A stretch of DNA of 64,000 bases from Nematostella vectensis (GCF_932526225.1 NC_064035.1:18527969-18591968); one strand, 5' to 3'; positions 1-14,200 are shown, counted from the stretch's first letter. Translations and numbers: made by a program. The notes: generated by a model not told the origin, from the letters alone.

Positions 1-1971
1 TCACAAATACTCTAAAAAGCAGCGCGAAACGTGCTTATGCATTTTTTACGTCGACATACAGTACAAAAAAAATAATAGAAATAGCATTGGAAGGAGGCAT
101 ACTTTTTAAGATTACCAAAAAATGTTAGCTGCTTTCAACAAAATGTTGCATTTCGTATCTATCCCAATACCAATTATCTTTTATATGTCACACAAAGAGG
201 GCGCACTGCGATTCATTTCATCCCACCTTTTACAACTTCCAGAATCAATCACAATACTCAAGTAACAACTATGAAATGATTAAAGTTATTTTTATCTGAT
301 TCTATTGGAGACAGGTGAGGTATTTCGCGTGTTTGTACATTGAGCTGTGAACTGCTGAGATATCTCCTTGGGGGAGGTGGGATGTGATGTTAAAATCGCA
401 CGTAATTATTTAACACCGGCAGCAGATTGGTGAAGTAAACAATCTACCTGCCGATCCACCTGCCGCTTTACACTAAAAGGAATTTAAAAAAAGCGTTGAA
501 CAGTTTACGTATTGGAGATATTGATATAATCTTTCAAGTCTCCCAGAAGTTGGAGTTCTAGAAAGCTCATTTCAGCGAAACATTAATAATTGATAAGTCT
601 AAGTGTCAGAAAAATGCTAGAGAGATACCCCATTGAAAAGAAAAAATAACAGATGGGTCAATACTTGAGCCAAGCTACTTTTAAAATACTGTGGCAATGT
701 TTCGACTGAAGCAAGTATTGTAGTACAAACGGGTGTAGATATTTGCGCATCCTTTAACTGACTAATATCAATTAGGCACATATAATATCTGTTATTGGTA
801 GGATGTTATTAGACTTAAGACAAACAGTCGACGTAAAAACAATAACTATTTTGGCTCGAACGAGTAGAAATAGGTTATGTGTGGGTGTTAATTTTTTGCA
901 TGTATTAGTAGACGGATAAGATTGTTTTCGAGGTTCAGAGTACATGTCAAAAATTTGAAGAGTTTATGAAAACCTCAAAATGGGTAATTTGGATGATTGA
1001 TGTAAAGTGCAAGTCATGCGTCATTCATGCGCAACTCTACTGCGCATATTCGTTTTTGCCTCTGAATTGAAATTGAAAAGAATAAAACCTGGTAAATTTC
1101 TGAGCTTGACAAAAAACATTCATTGCAGCAATGATAAAAGTTTTAATAGCAATATAATAAATATTCAAATCCTAGGATAAGGATGAAGTAAGAGTGTGGA
1201 TTAAAAACATAGGATTAAAAGGATTACAAATAATTATCCATTATTTTTAACATCTATTCCAAACAAGCCTGTGAAGAAGAAAAGAACTGTTTATACTTAC
1301 TTGAAATTGGCTATACGAACTCATTGTCTGTTTTGGTATCTAGCAAACTCGGCGCAAAATCTTTTTGGTATCTAGCAAACATTAATCAGAATCGATATTT
1401 ATACACCAGATGAACAAGAGGCACGAGTTGCCATTTTTTATTTTCTGTTTTGCATAATTCTCACTAAAAGTCATGCAGCTCAATTTTATTTTCGCTTTAT
1501 CTGGAATAATTGTCTTTTCGGAAAATCGTTTTCAAACCCTAGGTCAAGAGGGAGAGGTCATATCGATGAATACAGTTCCTTCGAGCCCCCCCCGCCCCCT
1601 AAACAAACCATATGAAGAAAACGTTGTCGTTTTTAGGGGCTGGTACCGAGGAATCTTAGTTTTTTTTTTTCAGATACTTTCTCCATTGACCAAGGATGGT
1701 CACAGTCACTGGTTTTTCTGTTCTGATTACAATTCATAAAGTTTACGATGCACCTGCGGTACGGCAACCCTTAAAATGACAAGAATCAAGCAGTTTTTCC
1801 AAATAAGGAATATGTTACTTTCCTTATATGAAAGTGACAGAGTTTGTCAAAAACGACAATTTTTGGCCAAATTTTCTTGATATGATTTTTTGTCATCAAA
1901 GATTGGAATCTTAACTGATGATGACGACAATTTGTTTCTTGGATGCTCAATAAACAGACCCTATTGCTAAT
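1..1971. other. Intergenic, no gene recognised
   Basis: AT-rich sequence with no open frame that resembles a protein. A short direct repeat (ggtatctagcaaac) occurs twice near 1336 and 1367. I see no RNA gene or transposon end here. Confidence 0.5.
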
Positions 1972-2145
1972 CAGTGCCATAGCAGGCTTGGAAATATTGA
2001 GCGGTGCATAATGCAGAAGCATTCAAAATATTGGGGGCACAGCCACGCCCCTACAGGTCATTTTCTTATAATTTTTTTACAATTTTTTTGGGGGGGAGGG
2101 CGGGGGGCATGTGCCCCCAGTGCCCCACCCCCTAATACGGCCCTG
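1972..2145 (-). mobile_element. Non-autonomous DNA transposon, family 1 (hAT-like), copy A
   Basis: The element starts cagtgccatagcagg and ends acggccctg, so the termini are inverted copies of cagggccgtagcagg. It is flanked by a perfect 5-bp target duplication, ctaat on both sides. The interior has G-rich and C-rich blocks and the shared segment around ccacgcccctac. It is inverted relative to copies at 7152, 24168 and 42107. There is no coding capacity. CAGGG-type termini are typical of hAT elements, but a 5-bp duplication is shorter than the usual 8 bp, so the superfamily is an inference. Confidence 0.75.
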
Positions 2146-2334
2146 CTAATGAAGCTGGGATGTTATAAATGGATAACTTTGGACTGCATCTACAAAAAAG
2201 CTGTTCCTACTAGTGAAGTGACCTTATGGTTAGCAATTAAATCCGAAATGACAGCGGCAAAAAAAAATATTCATCGCTCCTCCGGCATGTATTAAGGCAA
2301 TAGTATTCTTTGGAGATTTTAATATGTTGTTCTA

Positions 2335-2585
2335 GGGCTGGTTGCACAAAGCTTGGATAAGTCCTATCAAACGGAAAAATCCTTATCTAGCGATAGCTCA
2401 TTGGCACGGGCTTCGCTTCTGAAGCAAGAGGGCCGGGGTACGAACCCAGGTCAGGTCAACTTGGGATTTTTTCAGAGGTGTAAAAAACCTGGCTCTCTAC
2501 ATTGGGGAGTGTGTATCCCTCGTTGCTCGGATGGTTGCAACTTGCTCTATCTGCTTTATTATGCCTTCGGCATGTCCTAGCCCTG
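2335..2585. mobile_element. Possible short interspersed element or MITE
   Basis: A block bounded by agggctggttgcacaaag and tcctagccctg, giving short inverted ends (agggctrg). The middle has a palindromic-looking segment and a B-box-like stretch, gggtacgaaccc. I found no clear target duplication and no second copy in this window, so assignment to a transposon is tentative. Confidence 0.3.
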
Positions 2586-5101
2586 AATTACACTCTACGA
2601 TTTTCGTAGTCGAGATTTCAGAGTCGTAGGCTGATCGCGGACAAGTCTCATACGACTTTTCGTGCTATCTAAATCAGCCTTGACGTTTTACCATCATTGC
2701 ATATTAAAGAATCGCGAAAAACGGTAGGGATGCGGTGATAAAACCTAATGAATTTAGGCACAACAGGATCTTAGCAAAAAACTAATGAAAACTTAACTCG
2801 ATATAATTCCTGAACCCATTTGAGCACTGTGCTTCGTTTTTGTCACTTTATTGGAATTGAATAGAGAATATCCTCAAACACTTTGGGAAGCGCGACTTTG
2901 CGGCACTTTTAAGAGCACAACGAACTAATGAATAGTCCTAGCTGTCGTGGCGCAATCATGAATAGATTTTAAAATGCTTTAGCTCCAGTATTACGATGCT
3001 ATCAAATTACAGTCCTCAACTCAAGACAATGTTTGACGTTTTTAATCTAGAAGGTAACACAAGTAAATGAGTCCCTCGATTCAACAAATCTCATCGAGAT
3101 GGTGCCATGGAGTTGGGCGCCTCAAGGTGGAATGTTGACACATTTGTGTTTTATGGGTTTTCGCTTCACCAAGCACTCGCAAACATATGAAGTGATAGAA
3201 AAGTGCTATTATCTGATTAAATCTTGTGTTATTGGCTGTCATATAAACAAATATACCACGCACTGCAACATAGTTTCCAAATAAATGACTATTTATTGAT
3301 GCTCTATCAAGAGGATTTCCTTGAAGGTTAGATAATAACAACGACATTTCTGGAAACAGAAATTTCTCGACTCATAAAACTTATGTGCGTTTGGAACAGT
3401 CTTTAAAAAAATGAACGCGAGAATTCGCAAAACGAAATGGAAAAATTAATTGTGCTAGACTGTAATCCAATATCTTAAGTAATCTTTAATTTGTTCAATC
3501 ACAATCATGTTTTATCTCTTGAATATTGAACAATCTATTAGAACAAATACAGGTATTTGAAAAAGTAAATTTATGAAGTGCATTGTTCACATAGTCAGTA
3601 TCCAACAAACAGCCATGAGAATGGTTCAACACTTCAAATTCTAGTCGTTTTCGCAGCAGTTGAGTCTTGATCCCCGCTGAAACGCAAAGTAAATTGCGCC
3701 CCTAAAGAGAGATTTTGTATTACTCCGTTAGCCTGGTTTTGTGGTTGACAAACATCGCAAAAGCATCAATCAGAGGTAAGAATAGAGCAGGACTACCTAC
3801 TATCATAACAGATATGAGAACACATTTGCTATGAGAATTTACAAGACTGTTCTACATTTTTTAAATATTGAAAAAGGCTTTCTTTTATCGGAGTTGTCGT
3901 GTGCCATTTGCACCTTTCTTTTGTTTATTTCTTTGAAAAAATATCATATGATTTGTATTATTAATAAAAGAACGCACTCCTTCTATAACCATCACTTACT
4001 GCGTGTTAAACCAAACTTCCGATTTAGTGATCTTATCCGCACAAGCAGAAATCAAATTAAGCAGAATCACAGATTGTTGGCGCAAACATCCCGTCCTTTT
4101 GGAATTGATTTTCTTGATTTCTGGTCGCTGCTTATGTTTTACTATCCGTGGAACAGCAAACACACTTGAGCAGCTGCTAAGCCAAGGGAAACCCGCAGCC
4201 AGACAAGCGATGTGAGTAAATCATGGCTTTTGATACTTACAATTCGAAACAATTAAAATATTCTTCGGGACTTGAAAAATGTAGTGTAATGTATTTTATG
4301 GAATAATTGTGGGAAATTGGGAAGATGCTAAAAATGAAACATTTTGTTAGTTAAGTGTCATGTTACAAACGGTAGCTCCAAACGATGGCCCACTCATCAA
4401 CCGTGGTAAATAAAACCTTAAAAAAAAAATATTTATTTTCCTTTATGGCCAATATTATGAAAATCAAGTGCACATAAGAAAAGAAAATGTTGGGTCTTTT
4501 TGCTCTACAAAAAAGAAATGTAGTGCTGGTAGAGTGTGATTGGAATAACGAAAGTAATTATAGCAACAACTGCATATTTAGAAAACGAATCCAAAACATC
4601 CATATAGTAAAACTACAGGGCTGCGAGGAATAAATAAGAAAAACGGAAGAGAAATGAAGAGACGTCATATGAGAATAGCCAAGGATTCACTAGTGACTAG
4701 CATCTATTAAAAAGAGGGGATTTGACAAGGAATTATGTGACTATTGTTTTGTCTCCTCAAACAGAAAGAGAAGAGACGTAATTTACACAAATGGCCCTGT
4801 ATTATTTAGTAAATCGATTAGCGCTTTTTAGCATTTTGTTATGAGATAGCGGCCAAATAGAATTACAACTAAATGCCACCACGATCTTTTTATGTTTAGT
4901 GGATTAACCACTAGCCGGAACCTAAACTTTCTTTAAAATTTCATAGAATATGGAACTCACAGAATTTGTTTTTCAATTTAAGTGAATTCACGGTACACAA
5001 CACTTTTGGTCTGGAAATCAGGTTGGGGTACACTCTAAACCAATGTTCACCTGTTTCCAGCTATCGCATATGAGCATAGTACACTTCGTTTGAGCATTAT
5101 A
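2586..5101. other. Intergenic, no confident gene
   Basis: No convincing gene. A frame at about 4003-4213 reads as plausible protein and ends at a good splice donor (gtgagtaaa at 4212), but I can identify neither a family nor neighbouring exons. Otherwise the sequence is AT-rich and unremarkable. Confidence 0.4.
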
Positions 5102-5262
5102 CAGAGTCGTAGCCAGGGGGGGCAAGGGAGCCCAGCCCCCCCCCCCCCTTCTTGCAGCCATAAATACAGTAAATGTATGAGACATTATCTAAAACACAGA
5201 AGAAAATGCCTTGAAAGGGTCTTTTGGGCCCCCTCTTGTTAAAAGTCCTGGCTACGCCGCTG
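5102..5262 (+). mobile_element. Non-autonomous DNA transposon, family 2, copy A
   Basis: It begins cagagtcgtagccagg and ends cctggctacgccgctg, an inverted terminal repeat of about 16 bp. The interior carries the family hallmark agacattatctaaaacacag and the ttttgggccccctc block before the right end. Copies lie at 7632 and 46593. The flanking pentamers (ttata/tatag) do not match in this copy. No coding capacity. Confidence 0.7.
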
Positions 5263-7151
5263 TATAGATGACAGTTTCCACAGGCCGTTATCGAAAGGAA
5301 AAATATCATCCGTCACCTAGGTGTTAGGGCCTTTAAAGTACCGACATCGGTGACAGCTAAGGCGGCTTGATCGATACTTTATCACTTAGATTAGACTTCA
5401 AACTAGTTTAAATACCTAGACTTTAAAATATCCAGACTTCTACTGAAAAACAGACAAAAATTACAACGTTATTGGTCTTTAATAGCGAAAAGGGTAAGTC
5501 GAGTCTATACTCAAAACGTCTACGTTTTTCGCTAGACCGTAACTAGGCTGTTTTCCATATATGATAGAACTCGATCACGCACGCAAGCAATCGTACGATT
5601 AGGGAAGTGGAAAGGGGTCCGTCCGTTATATAGAAATTCCCCCTTGCGATCATGTTCGATTCTCAAATCCAATCAATAGTTTTTACCATCCTTGTTGCTG
5701 TCTTTCTTCGTTTTCGTTGTCGTGTTTTGAACGCGAGGAATGGAATGGAACGCGAGGAACGAAACATAACGGCCTCCGGCATTCTTCTTTGCTAATAAAT
5801 AAATCATTAGTGCATTGCATTAATTCAAACCAGCTCTTTGTCTATGCCGAAATAAGAACAGACTTTTGCCGACAAAGAATGAAAGCCAAATATCCTAGAG
5901 AAGGGACACGGATAAGTGAACTGCAAGAAACAAACTTATTGTATTTTTTTTTCTGACGTACCGGTTTCGAAATGAAAACAAAACGATTAACAAAAGAAAT
6001 GCCTGTCATTTCATTGTAGAGCATATTAATTGCACCAATTGCATAATCTCGAAAATTAATAAGCTTTTACTGAGTGTTTCAATCTTTAACAAAACGGTCC
6101 AGTCCGTTGGGCGTTTCCATTTGGTACCTATAGTCATTACCGAACTCTACACATTTCTATTACAACCAAATTCTATTACAACAGCTTAATCTGCAGTTTT
6201 CATAAACAAGTTAACATAAAAATCCATTTACGACTTAAAGTATCATCAAAAGTTTAATATTGTTGCTATAGGGTCTAATCTATGATTCCAAGACATGTAT
6301 ATTTCCGGCGGCTATTTACCTGACTTGCGGAGTCAACGCCTTGTATAACAGACGCGGCAAGGCATCACGTTGTTTAAAAAACACTCACACACAATCTCAC
6401 CGCTAAAAGCAGGCACGAACACCATCTCGAAATGACAAGGCTGTCATTAACACCAAGGAACAAGTGTAACTCAATAATACTGGTAATTATGGGATTCTAT
6501 CCAGTAGAAACTGGTTTTAAAGCCAAAAGATGTAGTGAATAGCGCCACTAGAAATATAATAGTTCTGGATTTGCAAATTTGAAGTGGCCGCGTTTGTTAC
6601 ACACTTTGCGTTGGTAGTGAAACATACAAGGGTCGTTCACACTTTTGGATACTACTTCGATGTTGAGTTTTATTTAAATTCCAAGGCCGGCTTGAAATAC
6701 TATTGTTATTGATCATTTGTGTTTTTCTGTTTTTACTTAGCTGGTGTGTATGATTTTAGGTCACTGAAATTGAAGAACATCGATAAGTAAGTTTCCAGCC
6801 TTAAAATAAGACGAAAATTAGACGTTCTTATAAAAAAGAACCTTTATTAAGACAGGTTTTCTAGCGAACTGACTATCGAAATCTAAATCTTATAATGATA
6901 TTGTTATATGTTATATTCATAGGTAACATTTTAGTTGGTTATAGGTAATTTGTAGGCTATAAGTAGGTTCTTAATTAGCCATTTTTTAGTAAGAGTATCT
7001 CGAAAACCGGTAGGTTTTGTTCCCTTTCCACTTCAAATATCGCACGCCATGAATTCGTGCCTATTGAACCTAAGGGCAAGAACTAGCTCCGTTCTTTTCA
7101 TGTACCGTTCCAAATGCAAATGAATATAGAACAATCGAATTGCTTCATTTG
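5263..7151. other. Intergenic, no gene recognised
   Basis: Only short chance frames. Nothing resembling a conserved protein, RNA gene or transposon end could be supported. Confidence 0.45.
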
Positions 7152-7323
7152 CAGGGCCGTAGCAGGAGGTGGGCACTGGGGGAACGTCCCCCAACCAATA
7201 TTTCAAACATTATAAGCAAATGAATAGTAGGGGCATGGCTGTGTCCCCCATTGTTTTCTTAATGTTTATGTATTGTGCCCCTGACCCCCCCCCCCCAATA
7301 TTTTGAGGTCTGCTACGGCCCTG
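7152..7323 (+). mobile_element. Non-autonomous DNA transposon, family 1, copy B
   Basis: Inverted ends cagggccgtagcagg and tctgctacggccctg. The flanking pentamers atttg and acttg agree at 4 of 5 positions. The interior shares the gtaggggcatggctgtg segment with the other family 1 copies. No coding capacity. Confidence 0.75.
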
Positions 7324-7416
7324 ACTTGCATTATTTACATTTGGAACGTGCACATTAAAAGAACAGCGACCCTGAAGAACAGGACCCTGGGAACAAGAGG
7401 CGCAGCGCACCGTTAC

Positions 7417-7626
7417 ACGCACACGAAATGTACACCTACACCCATTTTCCCATGTCGTGCGGGCTACGGCAGGGGCGTAGCCTAGCCCACTACCCCCCTC
7501 CCCTCCCCCCCGGTTACACCTACACCCATTTTCCCATGTCGTGCGGGCTACGGCAGGGGCGTAGCCTAGCCCTCTCCCCCCCCCCCGGTTACACCTACAC
7601 CCATTTTCCCGTCATGCCGTGCGGGC
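7417..7626 (+). repeat. Tandem repeat carrying a transposon-end sequence
   Basis: Three units of about 75-85 bp start near tacacctacacccattttcc (7428, 7514, 7589) and run to a C-rich tract. Each unit contains ctacggcaggggcgtagcc, which is the target pentamer plus the first bases of the family 2 left end. The third unit runs directly into the complete family 2 element at 7632. Chance open frames here are by-products of the repeat. Confidence 0.8.
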
Positions 7627-7631
7627 TGCGG

Positions 7632-7790
7632 CAGGGGCGTAGCCAGGGGGGTGGCCTAGGGGGCCCGGGACCCCCTTTTAGCAGCCAAAAATACAGTAAA
7701 TGTACGAGACATTATCTAAAATAAATAAGAAAATGCCTTAAAAGTCCCTTTTGGGCCCCCTCCTGTTAAAAATCCTGGCTACGCCGCTGT
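7632..7790 (+). mobile_element. Non-autonomous DNA transposon, family 2, copy B
   Basis: Inverted ends caggggcgtagccagg and cctggctacgccgctg. The flanking pentamers tgcgg and tacgg agree at 4 of 5 positions, and the adjacent tandem units still read tacgg before the end sequence. The interior matches copies at 5102 and 46593 (agacattatctaaaataaat, then ttttgggccccctcctgtta). Confidence 0.8.
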
Positions 7791-9293
7791 ACGGCGTCAA
7801 TAATCGAAGTAATCTCGCCAGATTTATGCATATTGTGTCAGTGATGTTGAATGTGATAGATACCAATTGCCATTTCCTTGAGTAAGGCACTAAAACGTTT
7901 TAAAAAATCATGTCATATTCATTTCTCATCCCAGGATATTATTCATAGAGGCACTTTAAGTGGAAACAAGGAATCGTTCACTACGACTAGATTTAAAAAA
8001 AATATGAACAAATATGCTATACTATTGGATAACGAAATGTGGGTGGGGAATATAATGCACGATTGTTATTTATGACATGTACTCAAGGTAAATGACTCTT
8101 AGCCCGCCTTTCTATTATCCACTCAAGAAAGCAAGAAAGACTTCTAAGTGAAGGTCGTTAGGAACTGAGGCGATTGAGACTAAGAGGCTTATTGAGCGCC
8201 TATGACTTTGCCCAGCATCTAGATTTTCACAAAGTGCGCTGGTCTTTTTAGAAATTGGCTTTTGCTGTACACCTGATTTTTTTATTTACTATTGAGGAAA
8301 ATGCCAATTAGATCGCGCGCTCCTTTTAGGGAAAATAAAATAGGGGCAAGTCTACACACTACCTTTTATATCCTTTTCATATGAAACTATCCTTAGCTTT
8401 AACAGTCGAAGATCCCATTAAATGACAACTGCGTATTAACGCATTTTTGTGTGTTTACTGATAAGATCTAGAATTCTAAACGACTTAATAATCAATCCCA
8501 AATATTTTTTACCCTGGTTTGTAACTACTTTATCGTACCTCGAGCATAAAAGTAAGAAGGGAATTGGGTGTAAATTAAGCGATTTATTCCAGAAATACGT
8601 AATAACAAAGTTAGTGAATGTATAATGTACATTCATCATACATGCAAACCCAATAGCTGAATGCACATCGAGACCACAGCACTTAGGCTAAGATAAGCAC
8701 CACCATCCAAACAAGACTCGAGACAGATAACTCTTATTGCTATCAGTATACTTTATTTAGAGAATCGTAATTCGCAATTCATTAATTCAAGTACGCAACG
8801 TTTTTAAGAGTTAGAAAGTCTCTCCATTCTAAAAGTAGCTCATCTATCTTACGGTGCCTTCCTGCCTGACGGTTATTGAAGACAAATCTATTGCGGTTAT
8901 ATTGAAAAACAGACTGGCGATTAGCTTTTATTATCTCCATTACTTTCATTCTGTCTTCGAGGGTGATTTGGAAAAAAAACGGGTTTAAAATGCCATGCTT
9001 ACTCTGGTGCTAGATCCTACACTGCCTTTTTCACACAGGAAACAACTGCTTCCGATGCTATACATCTCTGTGGCAGTCCATGTCTTCATTTATATGCTAG
9101 AAAGACTGTAAATACCAAATTAAGCCATATTATGTTGTATCTGAAACAAAAGAATCCTATTACATGGTAAATGGCTTTAAATGATTAATGTTTTAACTGT
9201 GTTTGGTTTTTATAGCAACGAATGCCCGTTCGAAGTGCCATACGGAGTCGAACCCCCTTTGGACTACAGCTGAAGATGTATTCAGTTACAAGG
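7791..9293. other. Intergenic, no gene recognised
   Basis: AT-rich, with only short frames that have no recognisable motif. Confidence 0.45.
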
Positions 9294-9535
9294 TGAGGCG
9301 GCGGCATGTTTAGCTTCTATCGACCTCCCGTTATGCACGCTTATTAGTCAATATAACTTCTACTAGTCCTACCCAAGGCAAAAAATAACTAAATGTGTAG
9401 GCAGGAAGAAATTCCTAATTTTGTACGAACTTACCATCGAGAGGCGGCATGTTTGAATTGTATCGACCTCCCTTTGTGCAGACTAATGAGCCAATATGAC
9501 TTCTCAGAGTCGTATCAAGAGCTAATAGCAAAAAG
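9294..9535. repeat. Diverged duplication, two ~100-bp copies
   Basis: A segment beginning ggcggcatgttt and including tatcgacctccc occurs at 9298-9394 and again, diverged, at 9441-9535. The copies lie about 143 bp apart in the same orientation. No coding potential is evident. Confidence 0.6.
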
Positions 9536-11283
9536 TAATAATAAAGGATATATATATATACAGGTATTTTAGAAATTTCTTTTGTAGAACAATGGTGGCG
9601 GGGTATTCTGAAGTTGTACGAGAACGAAAGCTGTACTTTGTACGAAAGTTGTATTTTGTGCGTATTTAATAAATTAAAAATAAATAAATTATTTTAAAAA
9701 ATTACTTTATTTACTTACACCGGGTTTTCTCACAAACACCCCGATTCATTCAATCCAAAAAGAAGACTTTTAAGCTTTTCGCATACTGATATATGGAGAA
9801 AATAAGGCTGCTGGCACATTTGATTACACCGTATTCAAAACGAACTCTTAGTCGCCTCTACGTTCCCCTATACAAGCCCAAGAGATGAATTTACAGTACA
9901 CTTAGAAGAATGTGCAGTCTACTGGACCGTTTGTGTCAACTCTCTTTTTTAAGGGGAGGGGGGGGGGGGGAGAGCAGTCTAGAGGATCACACCCCTGAAG
10001 TCACTAATCTTTCGCTTTGTGCTTTTGACGACCTTCTGATTTCAGTCGTCTTATGTTTATCCATATCATTTCGGTCATCGTAGTTTAGTCGACCTTCCTG
10101 CCATATTGGTAATTGTGTCGTTCAGTTTATATCGTTCTTTCGCCAGTCGAGATTTTTTCATTTAGTTACTTCTAGTCAGTCTAGTTAGTCGCCTTAGATA
10201 AAGTACTTATTACTCAAGAAAGGCGGTGTTGGCGCAGTAACGTAACTTAGTTATTTAGCCCGTGATCACGTATCGATCGTTTTTGTTGAGCGACCTTATA
10301 TTCGGGTACGCGTTTTTCTTTCTTTCAGTTACATTTGGAAAAACTAAAATAATAATAGCCAAAGAAGACTCCACTTAAAAAAAGAAAACATCTTTAGCTC
10401 ACTTAATACAGAATATCTCGTGGAAATACAATGGATATATAATATCTTTCCACGTTGTTGTAGTCCCGTTGCGTCTGGAAAACCGTTATCGGCAAGAGAA
10501 AACCCTGCACAATTATTAATAGAATTTTCTAGCTCTTCACAGTGACATGAATATATTATGAGCTTGATGTATGAATGCATATTAAAGAAGAAAAAAGTTA
10601 ATTTTGCTATCTAGTCGATGATCTCATTCGATCACGACTTTTATGGTTAATCTATCTGTTCACACGTAAGGAAACGACGAGATAAGACTCGCGAATAGTG
10701 TCGAGTTTACAAACAAAGCAAAAATCATTGATAACGTGAAGTCATTATTAAAAACCTCAATATGCTTTAGTGTTTTTAATAATTGCAAAATAAAAGCTCC
10801 AGATAAGGATGTGTTTGCGTATGCCGAATCAAGCTTAGATACAATACACTTCGGTTAGTGAAAGGCGTGTGTTGTGGCGGGAAAGACCGATGAAAGCGGC
10901 AACTTCTCAATCAAAATCCATCGTACAGTCCAAAGATGTGTCATAATTTGCAATCTTCAAATGCATCTCACACATTAAGCTTTATACAGAAGACGCGTTC
11001 ACTTTCCGTCATTATCAAGGGAGGATTTTTAAGAGGAATTCAACTTACAGCCGCAGTTAACGAATAAAACATTCGTAACTGAATTCTTTTTCTTCAATTG
11101 AAGTACCTGTAAAGGGAGCTAGGTATGTAGGTGATACGTATAGGGACATTAATATTCGTATTTTGCTTAAAAATAGACGGGTTATTATAATCAGATAAGT
11201 AATAGGTTTAGTAAGGTTCTTAATGCTTTTAGTGTTTTCTTTTCAGTTGGCCTCAGTCTTGAGTCGTACAAGTCGCTGCTGAT
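9536..11283. other. Upstream flank of the receptor gene
   Basis: No conserved protein or RNA is visible. It contains short AT microsatellite stretches and an A/G-rich run with a G tract at 9955-9972. Promoter elements of the receptor gene downstream may lie here but none can be assigned. Confidence 0.35.
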
Positions 11284-14200
11284 ATGCGGGCTACAAGACG
11301 GATTCAAACAGTGGTTTTGATGTTTTCGTTACTCCTCTTTAAACAAAATATAGCGGGAGAAATACGAAAACACAGGTGAGCTCACTTCTTGTTCACAATT
11401 TCCAGACGGTTTTACAGTGTACCGACAACTTTCTGGGGTAGAAAGTTAGTGCGCCATCCATTAGTGGTTCGGGATTTCTTGAAGAAATTAATTCCATTAC
11501 AGCGATCACCAAAATGCCTGCCTTTCGATCGTATATTACTCAGCCCCTCTTATGCTTTGTTAAACTGTCAGAAAAATAGTCTAAACAGCGATCTGTAAAA
11601 AAAATGTACTTGGTATTTGGCAATGACAAACATAACGTGAATATTTTAACATGTTTTTTTTCTGCAAACGCCATTCTTTGTTTTATGGGATCTAAAAAAA
11701 ATAACAGTCTTGTTAGTTAATAAAAACGATGTTAAGATCTATTCAATAATTTTCGCATCAAATATAAAATATAAATGTCTTAGTACTACTCGTCTGATGT
11801 TTCATGTGTGAAAGAAAAGGATTAAAACCACAGCCAAGCGGTGGTCTAGCAACCTTGGACGATGTGTTTTGGTTTTATTTCGTTGCCTTCTCTTATCAAA
11901 AGTTTTAATTTGGCAGAGGTCAAATGAAAAGTTAGTCGGAACCACATCAATCATACCAGGAGTACTTATCCAGTTTGACATTAATGACAACAAACTACAC
12001 GAAAACAGAAAATCAATACTAATAACAAGAAACAATGTGCGGTGTGGACAGTTGTCATCTAAAAAACAAAGTTCAAGCTGTGTAATCTATTTTTGTCGAG
12101 GTTTAGAATTCTCAATCAATTCGTAGGAAACTCAAAATCAAGCTTTCAAAATACACGCACTAAACCAAAAAGTACTTGCCTCAAGAATTGTTTACTTGCG
12201 AGAAGAGAATGACAGCCACATTGAATATTAGAAAGTTTTCTATTTTTTAGTTACCTTTTTCTTTATTGCTATTTTTTTATTCAAGGCTTGACATAGTTTC
12301 GAACGTCAATACGTGCTGGCTTCTGAAGAAGTACAAAGGTTGTACGAGATTTTGTTTTGAGGAAAACCTATTACTTTTATGCTAGGCCTTGCCTTCGGCG
12401 TTTAACAGCGTTGTACATGGCGGAAGAGATAAGGTTTTTTTTCCTATAAGTAATGTTTTGTTGGATAATCTATAAATTTTCGCGAGATTCCAACTCAATA
12501 TTAAATTCACTACATGTAAAGATTTTTAAGGAATCGTAAATATTTATAAATATATCTTTCCCGATCTATTGTATAACAAACAATACCAAGTCTCACTTAG
12601 CACGTTTTGTTGTTCGCAAGAAAAGCTTGAGAGATTTTCGAGAATTATAGACTTAAATATTTAACGACCTGCATTAAAAAACATTAACATTTATGTACTT
12701 TGTACGCGAGTGTACGGAAATGTGGCGATCGCTCACGGCCATTAACGTATTTACGAAATAAAATACACATTTACAGACTTGTGGGTTAACATTTTTTTTC
12801 TCACATAAATTGTGGGCCGATACAAACTAACATGGCTAGAAATAATTTAGAAAATCGACGAACTACCAAGAGAGGGTAAATTCCCTTTTCCTTGATGACG
12901 AAAAATAAAAAGTCTTTTGTAAACTACCCCATGCAGAAAGTTTGGATCTCAAATTTTTTTTGTTAATATCCGTTTGAGCCGCGCAAATCGACGCCTAGTC
13001 AATCAATGGTTCCGAACTGTCTCTAACCAGCCCTATAAAAAGTATAACAATACCAGAGATACACCTTTTTCAAAATACGTTTTATATCGCAAAAGTGGCA
13101 ATTTCCAGATGGCAGTGCTACCATCCAGAAATACAAAGGGACTCCTCATATTTTACTGAAAGAAGCCCCATCTACACTACCAATTTTTAGTTGACAATTT
13201 TAATGTGACAATTTTTATTTGCTAGTGTAGATGGAGCAAAGATGGCAATTTTAAAGTGGCAACTATAGTTGGTCAAAAGCTAGCAGGTTTGCTTTTTCTC
13301 GGCAATTAAATATTGTCACTCATGAAAAATTGCAAGTGTAGATGCAAACAAATATAGTTGTCAACTAAAAATTGTTAGTGTAGATGAGGCTTCTCGTGCG
13401 ATTGGTTTACTTAATCGTTTACTTTTAGGGGTCATTATACCTACAAGTCGTGATTTGTCTTAAAACTACCATTTGCCATTCGCCATTTGCACCGACACCG
13501 TATATTGAAATAGGTGTAAATTTTCAATATGAAATGTGGATTTTTAAATCGCTATTGTATTATATCATCAATTTTAATGTCATTAAAATCTAATAAATTA
13601 GCGCAAAATGTGAAGCAGAACTTTGTTGCCACATCCTAGGACATAATTAAGAATGTTTGAATAATAACATCCGCCCGACCTACCCACATCGCGCACGAAC
13701 GCGTTTTTTGGGAAAATGTAAGTATGCGTATGCGCAAAGGAATTTTGACTCATCATATCAATCAAAAAAGTCTGGGGCGAGTGCGCGGCAGACCTGTGAT
13801 ATTCTAAAAAGTTAGGGACTAGGCTCCATATCCAAGATGGCTGCCAGCAAAATCGTAGTAAACACGGATTCCTGCTAGTTTACGTGGAAATTTGCGACTT
13901 ACAAAGTTTTAGAGCGGTAAAAAAGCGAAAAAAAAATGATTGAAGCGGACTCCCAAATATGATATGTAATGCCTAATAAGGAAATGACCGACTGAGCTAG
14001 AAAAACGACTGTTTTTAAGACTGATATGTAGTAAGGGCACACATGCACGTGAGCAAAGCTTTAGCAGGGCTGTTGTTGCCTCTTTGCGCTTTTCAAATAA
14101 ATGATTGGATTTTGACTCACATTTTTTGTGTATTACCTTTGCGTTTCCAATAGATATATACAATCCAGCGTAAGATACTAACAATCCAGCCTTAGATACG

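Noticed and set aside
4003-4213. Exon of an unknown gene ending at gtgagtaaa
   Set aside because: A single plausible frame with a good donor, but no recognised family, no neighbouring exons and an unclear acceptor.
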